Below, one piece after another: positions 1-4,608 of a stretch of DNA of 7,724 nucleotides (position 1 is its first letter; each line of letters opens with the position of its first letter). The DNA lies in contig JAQGOW010000098.1 in the NCBI GenBank assembly GCA_028293405.1, forward strand, positions 1-7,724, given 5' to 3'. The translations under genes and the position numbers were made by a program. This DNA comes from Verrucomicrobiales bacterium. GTDB taxonomy: Bacteria; Verrucomicrobiota; Verrucomicrobiia; Limisphaerales; Palsa-1400. The notes beneath the pieces were generated by a model that did no database searches, was not told the DNA's origin, and saw only the letters and a list, made by a program, of their open reading frames with translations.

Positions 1-482
1 TCCGCGGCTTTTTCTTTTTCGATTTTATCCCGGTACTGCTGGAGCGTGAGGATGCTGCGGCTCAAGCGGGAGAGGGCGTTGGTGACGCGAGTGCAGTTGT
101 CGGCGTCGGTTTCTCCGGGGGTGGCGACGGCGAGTTCGTCCATGAGTTCGCAGATTTGGATCGCTGCGGCGTAGAGGCCGCCGGCGACGAGTTTGGGGCC
201 GTCGTTGAGGCCGACTTCGAGGTAGCGGTCGGCTTTGGCGTCGATGCGTTCGCGCCAGGCCTGGTTGCGGAGGTAATCCTGGTATCCGCCGTCGAACCAG
301 TTGGACAGGTTATTGACGCTGATTGGATAGGGCAGCGGTGGGTTGGTGGATTTCTCGAGTTCGGCGATGATCTGGGGGTAGGTGGCGCCTTCGTCGAGCA
401 TGGCATTTATTTTGTCGCGCAGGTCTTTTGGGAGACGGGCGACGTTACCTTTGCGGCGGGAATGTTGGTCAGTGGTGTTCAT
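1..482 (-). CDS. DUF3486-like / small-terminase-like HTH protein (N-terminal part)
   Basis: The frame opens with ATG at 482-480 and stays open for 160 codons to the window edge, so the C-terminus is missing. The protein starts MNTTDQHSRRKGNVARLPKD. Residues about 14-70 look like a helix-turn-helix unit: RLPKDLRDKINAML, then YPQIIAELE, then the presumed recognition part ISVNNLSNWFDGGYQDYL. After this comes a long charged helical stretch ending in KIEKEK. The pattern (RLP..lR..in..L..G.....I, then NLS.W..GGYQDYL) resembles Mu gp27/DUF3486 small-terminase-like proteins, which I recall as a repeated family in Verrucomicrobiota. The family call is from memory, not a search. Codons strongly prefer C in third position, as expected of a real gene. 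No Shine-Dalgarno sequence precedes the ATG; a 44-codon ORF ends three bases before it, so coupled translation is possible. The role is unknown; DNA binding is inferred. Confidence 0.75.
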   Translation of the reverse strand, partial: MNTTDQHSRRKGNVARLPKDLRDKINAMLDEGATYPQIIAELEKSTNPPLPYPISVNNLSNWFDGGYQDYLRNQAWRERIDAKADRYLEVGLNDGPKLVAGGLYAAAIQICELMDELAVATPGETDADNCTRVTNALSRLSRSILTLQQYRDKIEKEKAA

Positions 483-485
483 AGG

Positions 486-620
486 TCAGATTTTTTTAGT
501 TAGGTGATATTTGGTGATATTTACTGATATTTGGTGAGATGCGTCGCCGAGGGTCGCATGGGAAAGCGGCAGAGGGCTGCCGCAGTCCAAGACTTGCGGT
601 TTGTTGATGTGTGTCTGCAT
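486..620 (-). CDS. Possible 44-aa upstream ORF
   Basis: A short ORF starts with ATG at 620-618 behind a good ribosome-binding site (AAAGGTGAG, four bases upstream) and ends at TGA 488-486. Only CCT separates its stop from the ATG of the next gene, and the two are in the same frame. The peptide begins MQTHINKPQVLDCGSPLPLS; its middle is the translation of the CGGCAG palindrome and its end (ISVNITKYH) the translation of the 10-bp iterons. That composition argues against a functional peptide. The strong ribosome-binding site, against none for the downstream gene, suggests it could act as a translational lead-in. No known function; it may be fortuitous. Confidence 0.3.
   Translation of the reverse strand: MQTHINKPQVLDCGSPLPLSHATLGDASHQISVNITKYHLTKKI
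501..540. repeat. Four tandem 10-bp iterons upstream of the HTH gene
   Basis: Four consecutive units are visible: taggtgatat, ttggtgatat, ttactgatat and ttggtgagat. The consensus is TTGGTGATAT, and the exact 10-bp spacing puts each copy on the same face of the helix. The array lies 19-58 bp before the ATG of the HTH gene. It could be an operator, plausibly for that protein itself; this is inference from position and phasing only. Confidence 0.6.
550..600. repeat. Palindromic intergenic element (REP-like)
   Basis: GCGGCAG (566-572), AGGG loop (573-576) and CTGCCGC (577-583) form a perfect 7-bp hairpin inside the string GGGAAAGCGGCAGAGGGCTG followed by CCGCAGTCCAAGAC. I recall similar 'cggcagagggctgccgcagtccaagac' strings scattered between genes of Verrucomicrobiota; copy number cannot be judged from one window. 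There is no T-run, so it is not a typical intrinsic terminator. Confidence 0.45.
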
Positions 621-720
621 GGTTCTCACCTTTCACAGTTCCGGCGGGCGTTAGTGCTCGACGGACACGGCTATGCCGCGTGGGGGAAGTGTGGCAGGAA
701 GTTACGACTCTGCAAAAACT

Positions 721-756
721 GTAGAGACAGGAGAGAGAGGAGGTAGAGGAAAGACA
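721..756. repeat. Purine-rich GA tract
   Basis: This stretch is almost all purine on the plus strand (gtagagacag, gagagagagg, aggtagagga, aagaca). It is low-complexity non-coding sequence, and nothing shows a function. Confidence 0.35.
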
Positions 757-825
757 AAAACAGCACTTTTTTATGACTAAATGGTCGTGTTTTGTGGGGT
801 TGGCATGGGACTTGAACTTTTGTTT

Positions 826-910
826 AGCCACGGATGAAACACAGATGAAACACGGAACGGGAATTTAACACAGAGACACAGAGGGACGGACACACAGAGG
901 GCACAGAGGC
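826..910. repeat. Degenerate CACAGATGAAA / CACAGAG intergenic repeat
   Basis: Two unit types follow each other: CACGGATGAAA and CACAGATGAAA at 829-852, then several CACAGAG copies at 869-908 (acacagagacacagagggac, cacacagagg, gcacagagg). Repeats of this wording are, from memory, common between genes in Verrucomicrobiota, Planctomycetota and some deltaproteobacteria. No gene overlaps it. Its mechanism of spread is not visible here. Confidence 0.6.
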
Positions 911-949
911 GAAGGGGGCAGACGGATCAACAACAACAGAGCGATACAA

Positions 950-1204
950 TCATTTGATTTGGTTTGTGACGTTGGTGGTTTTGACCGGAAGCCAAAATAC
1001 ATTCTTGGTGTCCCAAGAGTAGACCCATGTTTTGCCCGTATGAGTGTCTATCAGAATTGGCTGACGAGCAGTGAGTTGGTAGTTCGTGCCTGTGCTGACA
1101 ACTGCATCGCAGATCTGCCATCTCGGGCTTGTTGAACATGCATCGACGGAAAGTGCGACGATTCCGGCGACGACCAACAATTTAAAATTAGGCTTCATAT
1201 TCAT
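950..1204 (-). CDS. Small putative lipoprotein, function unknown
   Basis: The 84-residue product starts MNMKPNFKLLVVAGIVALS. A lysine, a hydrophobic core (LLVVAGIVAL) and then VDAC form a signal peptide with a plausible lipobox, cysteine at residue 23, so the protein is probably exported and lipid-anchored. The mature part, about 62 residues, contains ILIDTHTGKTWVYSW, a pattern seen in small hypothetical exported proteins; I do not recognise a named family. The frame continues upstream to an ATG at 1249, but that start would put 15 residues before the signal peptide; the ATG at 1204 gives a normal signal sequence. A weak alternative is the ATG two codons later. No clear ribosome-binding site is present. 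A TTGCAC and TATACA pair about 14 bp apart upstream is a poor promoter candidate. It stands alone, followed downstream by repeats. Confidence 0.6.
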   Translation of the reverse strand: MNMKPNFKLLVVAGIVALSVDACSTSPRWQICDAVVSTGTNYQLTARQPILIDTHTGKTWVYSWDTKNVFWLPVKTTNVTNQIK

Positions 1205-1382
1205 TATAAAGACACCGCGAATACCGATTCTGTATAAAACCGTTGCCAACGTGCAAAATCAGGCACGCGAGGTTGTTTCACCTAATACTCACCTCAGCGA
1301 CAGCCGATGAAGCAAGTGACAACAGAATAGCCAAGCGGTTGCAAATGCCAAGGGCGGGAGCTGAGGCCTTGGAGCTTGAGGC

Positions 1383-1856
1383 TTATTTCCTAAATGGCAT
1401 CAATCCGAAGTGCAGCAAGAGCCACACGGGCACGGCAAAGATTGCAATGGTCGCCAAGCGGTCCCAGGTCCAAACCATGTAATGTGCCTGGATGGGATAG
1501 ATCGCGATCATGAAGTAGTTCGCGAACCGGGTCTGGCCCAGGAAGGATGCGTACTTTGGAAAGCGATGCCGCAGTCCGCTGAATAGTGCGACTATTCCCA
1601 ACGCCAGCACGAGGAAGGTGACGAATATGTTGATCGGTACCGTCGGGCGCGGTTCGACTTGTATTTCCAAGTGCTGGTGCGTCTGGAAGTAGAGGTAGAG
1701 CCATTGCGCGGCCGCCCAGATAAAGCTGAAGCCGGTCTGAATGGCTGTGCGGAAGTTCGCCTTGGCGGAGGTCAGTTCACTCACCAACAGGGCGAAGTAG
1801 AGCGGCAGGATGCCCCAAATCAGTTCGATGTGCTGAAAGGGGGTGTGGATTAGATT
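1383..1856 (-). CDS. Multi-pass membrane protein, unusual or lost start codon
   Basis: The frame is open from the TAG at 1859-1857 to the TAA at 1385-1383. The first ATG/GTG/TTG-type codon is TTG at 1787, but the sequence before it reads like protein (HTPFQHIELIWGILPLYFAL) and completes a first membrane helix. The region after it (SELTSAKANFRTAIQTGFSF, then AAQWLYLYF) looks equally conserved. About five hydrophobic segments follow in order: IELIWGILPLYFALLV, AAQWLYLYF, INIFVTFLVLALGIVALFSG, ANYFMIAIYPI, and IAIFAVPVWLLLHFGL. I think the family occurs in Verrucomicrobiota as an uncharacterised inner-membrane protein, from memory. The true start may be ATC (1850) or another rare codon, or the start may have been lost, making this a young pseudogene. 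I list the whole open frame; starting at TTG would give a 134-residue product lacking most of helix one. Confidence 0.6.
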   Translation of the reverse strand, partial: NLIHTPFQHIELIWGILPLYFALLVSELTSAKANFRTAIQTGFSFIWAAAQWLYLYFQTHQHLEIQVEPRPTVPINIFVTFLVLALGIVALFSGLRHRFPKYASFLGQTRFANYFMIAIYPIQAHYMVWTWDRLATIAIFAVPVWLLLHFGLMPFRK

Positions 1857-2076
1857 CTAGAAAATTGAGGTGTAGTGACTCACTTAGTATCCGTGCTTGT
1901 GAAGGGTGGTTTTCTGGTTATAGGGTTTCACAGAAGGGCGTCATGTCGTTGTTGAGCCCAATTCTTCGGCGGTCAATGTAACAGGGAAATTGAATAACGC
2001 TAAGGCAAGGATGCGTGCTTTCATGATGGGAATTTCCGCCGAGTAACACGTTCGAAAGAAGTGGGGGAAACGTATA

Positions 2077-2727
2077 TTAATGCTCTTGAGGTAGATGACT
2101 GCCTCCAATTTTGAGGCGGATGGCTATTATAATGTAAAGGATTACAGCCCAAAAAACGCTGATGATGAGAAAGTGGAACCATCGCTTTTTAACAAAAATC
2201 CCACCTGCCAGGAAACACAAGAGGATGCATTGGGAAAATTTATACCCATTAAGAAAACTCGACCATTTCAGGCCATCGCGTAGCAGTGGACGGCAAAAGA
2301 TGCCCCAGATTTGGAGTATGCTCCACATTGTGAAAAGTGGTCTCTGAACAGAAAAGTAATGCTTTTCTAAATCAAGATGTTGGCGAGGGCGCTCAATTTC
2401 TGGAAAGAACAATTCGGTAACCAGTACCAAGCAACCGGGACCAATAATCAAAAACAAGAAGTCGAAGTATTTCCATTCAAGTTGATTGCGGTAATCCCAA
2501 AATGTCCACCAATAGAGTACGTAAAGCGGGAAGAACAATGAAATCCAGGCACCGTACAGCCCAGACCATTTCACATGATCTCGATTGCCTAGCAACTTAG
2601 CAAAATGGGCGAAATAGCCGGTAACCCCCAAACCCAAAACGATTGAAGTTAAGACAGATAAATAATTGAAAAGATCCAGAGGCTTCTCGGCTTCAACAAT
2701 GCTTGGTGGCAACACGCCCAAAATCAT
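2077..2727 (-). CDS. Uncharacterised six-helix membrane protein
   Basis: The 216-residue product has about six hydrophobic segments, at residues 19-42, 56-78, 88-108, 130-146, 165-178 and 183-203. The first contains FNYLSVLTSIVLGLGVT, a motif I associate with a widespread family of bacterial hypothetical membrane proteins whose members also carry a D.r.HY......F stretch after the third helix; here it is DLEKHYFSVQRPLF (119-132). No catalytic motif is visible and no function can be given. The start is well supported: ATG 2727-2725 overlaps the stop of the acetyltransferase gene as ATGA, with AAGGAG six bases upstream inside that gene. This implies co-transcription and probably coupled translation. 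The sequence looks AT-rich compared with the genes after 4600. Confidence 0.75.
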   Translation of the reverse strand: MILGVLPPSIVEAEKPLDLFNYLSVLTSIVLGLGVTGYFAHFAKLLGNRDHVKWSGLYGAWISLFFPLYVLYWWTFWDYRNQLEWKYFDFLFLIIGPGCLVLVTELFFPEIERPRQHLDLEKHYFSVQRPLFTMWSILQIWGIFCRPLLRDGLKWSSFLNGYKFSQCILLCFLAGGIFVKKRWFHFLIISVFWAVILYIIIAIRLKIGGSHLPQEH

Positions 2728-3209
2728 TGCGACTCCTTATTCAATCGCTTCACCAGAGTACGGTGGTTGATAGCAAAAAATCCAATTTGTTCATAATAAG
2801 GTGTAAGCCACGGGATATTGGCGTCCGTATTCACGAAAAGAGTGTTTGCCCCTCTTTGGTTTGCATATGACTCAAGCGTCTTAATCAAAATCCGTCCGAC
2901 ATTTTTTCGGCGCCATGGGTCATCCACGTAAAGGTCATTGATTGTTAACGCCAAACCGAGCGCAACCGGTGAATATGAATAGACGCCTGCACAGAAACCA
3001 ATCGTGTCTTCGTCAGCTTTCGCGACAAGGCAATATGAAAAATCTTTCGACAGGATTTTCGAGAGGAAAATTCGCAGAACCGATGCGTCACGTTTGTGCC
3101 CAAAATAGAGAAGGTAACGATGATACAGTTGGACCAAGGATTCGAAATTGACGTCTGCAACCGGCAATACCGTAATGGGTGCGCTAAAGTTCGTCGGTTT
3201 CGCGTTCAT
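2724..3209 (-). CDS. GNAT-family N-acetyltransferase
   Basis: The 161-residue product has the length and layout of a single-domain GNAT enzyme, which moves an acetyl group from acetyl-CoA to an amine. Motif A is clear: TINDLYVDDPWRRKNVGRIL (residues 89-108) gives the beta-4 strand and the pyrophosphate-binding loop R-R-K-N-V-G-R. An asparagine (103) sits where the usual first glycine of the R-x-x-G-x-G/A loop would be. LESYANQRGANTLFVNT continues helix 3 and beta 5, and the C-terminal PYYEQIGF (137-144) is the typical end signature, with Tyr138/139 as possible general acid. The substrate cannot be told from sequence. It is cytoplasmic by absence of a signal peptide. It is the first gene of a two-gene unit with the membrane protein that overlaps its stop. 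No strong ribosome-binding site precedes the ATG; the leader is short if the TTGACA upstream is used. Confidence 0.85.
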   Translation of the reverse strand: MNAKPTNFSAPITVLPVADVNFESLVQLYHRYLLYFGHKRDASVLRIFLSKILSKDFSYCLVAKADEDTIGFCAGVYSYSPVALGLALTINDLYVDDPWRRKNVGRILIKTLESYANQRGANTLFVNTDANIPWLTPYYEQIGFFAINHRTLVKRLNKESQ

Positions 3210-3226
3210 TTTGGTGTCGATATTTC

Positions 3227-3252
3227 AGTATAAGTTCGCACCACCTTGTCAA
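3227..3252 (-). promoter_or_regulatory. Candidate promoter of the acetyltransferase operon
   Basis: On the minus strand a perfect TTGACA (3252-3247) is followed by TATACT (3232-3227), five of six matches to a -10 box. The spacing is only 14 bp, shorter than the usual 16-18, so the pair may be imperfect or the real -10 may lie slightly downstream. Transcription would begin about 10 bases before the ATG. Confidence 0.35.
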
Positions 3253-3549
3253 ACGCATAGTTTTTCTCTGATTGTCTAGGGGGCCGAAATCCTCGATAGG
3301 GATTGTGCTGCATGCAAGCGGCAGTTCAGCAGTCCCACGTTGAATGTTGAGGGCTTAAGGAAGTATCAGGGCGAAATTAAGTGAATCATCGGGGAACGAC
3401 TTATGCGCAATCAGGTTGGGGGTTGTGAATTCTGCGGATTACGGGTTTGTCATGGAATGCAAAAACACCGCGAAAATATTGGTTTTATTGAGGTTTTGGG
3501 TTGTGAATAAGTTTTTGAAATGGTGAATAAGTATGTTCACAAGATTCGG
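3253..3549. other. Non-coding stretch between operon and structured RNA
   Basis: No credible gene is present on either strand. What can be seen: a short hairpin-forming stretch at 3306-3331 (TGCTG with CAGCA, TGC with GCA inside); an ACGTTGAATGTTGA string at 3337-3350, resembling the GAACGT-type repeat found again at 4474-4535; and, at the AT-rich end, two TGAATAAGT copies 20 bp apart (3504-3512 and 3524-3532). Read on the minus strand the first copy is TTATTCACA, a fit to the DnaA-box pattern TTWTNCACA. No dnaA, dnaN or other origin-linked gene is in the window. Confidence 0.4.
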
Positions 3550-3577
3550 TAGTCAGGCCACGAAACTCTGGTAAAGT
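3550..3577 (+). promoter_or_regulatory. Candidate promoter of the structured RNA
   Basis: TAGTCA (3550-3555), a 16-bp spacer and TAAAGT (3572-3577) give a weak -35/-10 pair, helped by an extended -10 TG at 3569-3570. Initiation would fall around 3584, just before the first strong helix of the proposed RNA. The match is modest; its position is the main argument. Confidence 0.3.
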
Positions 3578-3583
3578 CATTAC

Positions 3584-4465
3584 AGTTCATTGAAAGAGCT
3601 GGGATGCGGAAGACGGACGAAAGAATGTTGGAAGTATCCCAAGGATAATCCCGGGTAACCGGGGAAAGATCGAGCCAGGCTGGTTGGCACGGTCCCTCTA
3701 AAACGTTCCGCAAGGAGCGAAGTAGGAGGCAGGATTCACTAGTTCCTCTGGTGGCGTTCGCGCGCCATCAGTAAACGCGAAAAAGGAACTGAGCGATCAG
3801 GAACGAAATTAGAAACCGTTCCGAGTCGAGTCAGTAGTTCAAGTCTGTTTCGGGCTTGAGCGAATCGCAGTTACCCAGAGGGTAATCGGTTGCTACTGTG
3901 CATCAGCACGGTTCGCACGACTCTGGCGTTGTGGAATAAAATCCGCATCGGCCAAACGAAAGACATCGAAAGATGGGACAAAATGAGCGAGCGAATCGGG
4001 AAGGACAACGTGGCCAAGGCAAGGCCTTTGAAACCTTCCGAAACGTCGGCGATTCTCCAAAAAAGAACCGCTGGTTTGTGAGCGAAAAGCAACCTGAGAG
4101 TTAAGAGGTCAGACCCGTAGCACTGGGCCAACGCATCGTCAAAAGCGGTGGCCGACCCAGCGCAAAGTGGTCAAGACGCGAAGCCGCAGTCACAAGCGTG
4201 TCTTGACCTGGTTCGTAAGCCAGCGGTGCAAACGCCAGCCTAAGCGAGCCAAGAGGCCTCACTCAAATTTGATCCGGGCAACCGAGATCAACGGTCCTGC
4301 TATGAGACCGAAATAAACTCCGCTTGCCGTGGAGAATGGCGTCGGGAAACCGGTGACCTCGCTCGCGAGGTGCCTAACATCGGTGCGGGAAAGAGAGAGT
4401 GGCGTACTCCCATCCCCCAATTTGCTCCTGTTCGGTCGTAAGACCGGATGGGAGCTTTTTGTTTT
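3584..4465 (+). ncRNA. Candidate large structured non-coding RNA, family unknown
   Basis: No frame on either strand carries a plausible protein here, but hairpins follow one another on the plus strand. Clear ones: 3600-3607 with 3634-3641; 3650-3654/3659-3663 (GTAA loop); 3704-3709/3714-3719 (GCAA loop); 3741-3747/3784-3790 enclosing 3748-3756/3763-3771; 3800-3805/3817-3822; 3839-3845/3853-3859; 3870-3876/3880-3886; 3916-3921/3928-3933; 3964-3967/3972-3975 (GAAA loop); 4120-4134 with 4145-4163; a 12-bp stem 4169-4180/4197-4208; 4269-4277/4282-4291 (GCAA loop); 4292-4296/4306-4310; 4343-4345/4350-4352 (GAAA loop); 4356-4361/4366-4371; and the terminator (GTAA loop). Six GNRA loops, a feature of RNA and not of DNA palindromes, occur only in the plus reading and so fix the strand. 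The 3' end is set by the terminator; the 5' end is approximate. I saw no hallmark of RNase P RNA, tmRNA, 6S RNA, rRNA or a group II intron domain V. Function unknown. Confidence 0.6.
4424..4465 (+). terminator. Intrinsic terminator of the structured RNA
   Basis: A continuous 14-bp stem (4424-4437 with 4442-4455, three G-U pairs) is capped by a GTAA tetraloop and followed directly by TTTTTGTTTT. This is a strong Rho-independent terminator for plus-strand transcription. The part GATGGGAG (4447-4454) can alternatively pair with CTCCCATC at 4407-4414, which would break the lower stem. Confidence 0.8.
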
Positions 4466-4473
4466 ACGGAAAA

Positions 4474-4535
4474 GGCGAACGTCGAACGTCCAAGCGGAAC
4501 GTCCGCTGCGCAATCCAACGTTGAACATCGAACGA
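4474..4535. repeat. GAACGT-type intergenic repeat
   Basis: Related units are strung together: GCGAACGTCGAACGTCC, GCGGAACGTCC, then AACGTTGAACATCGAACG. Inside, AGCGGA-ACG-TCCGCT (4493-4507) is a perfect 6-bp inverted repeat. Strings like 'ttgaacatcgaacg' are, from memory, common between genes in Verrucomicrobiota and some deltaproteobacteria. It lies between the terminator and the sigma-factor gene. Confidence 0.5.
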
Positions 4536-4608
4536 AAGACGGGAGCAGTCAGAACATCAATACATTCTCTGTCACACTTTCGCATTTCGCGACACTACCT
4601 AGCTGACT

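Noticed and set aside
62..503. Proline/serine-rich minus-strand and plus-strand frames
   Set aside because: They are shadows of the HTH gene, whose frame shows the coding codon bias and runs off the window.
800..830. A tRNA T-arm-like string (GTTCAAGTCCC on the minus strand)
   Set aside because: The flanking bases do not form the 5-bp T stem and no acceptor or anticodon arm could be built.
496..831. A 111-codon minus-strand frame
   Set aside because: It spans the iterons, the palindrome and the purine tract with low-complexity product; only the 44-codon ORF in another frame has a good ribosome-binding site.
3423..3540. Chromosomal or plasmid replication origin
   Set aside because: Only one exact DnaA-box match and no dnaA, dnaN, rep or par gene in the window.
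3584..4465. Identity of the structured region as RNase P RNA, tmRNA, rRNA or a group II intron
   Set aside because: I found no GAGGAAAGTCC-type RNase P core, no tRNA-like ends or tag ORF, no rRNA-like strings, and no domain V hairpin or GTGYG 5' end.
3871..4585. Open frames of about 60-110 codons on both strands
   Set aside because: They cross the hairpins, the terminator and the GAACGT repeat, and their products show no domain-like pattern or ribosome-binding sites.
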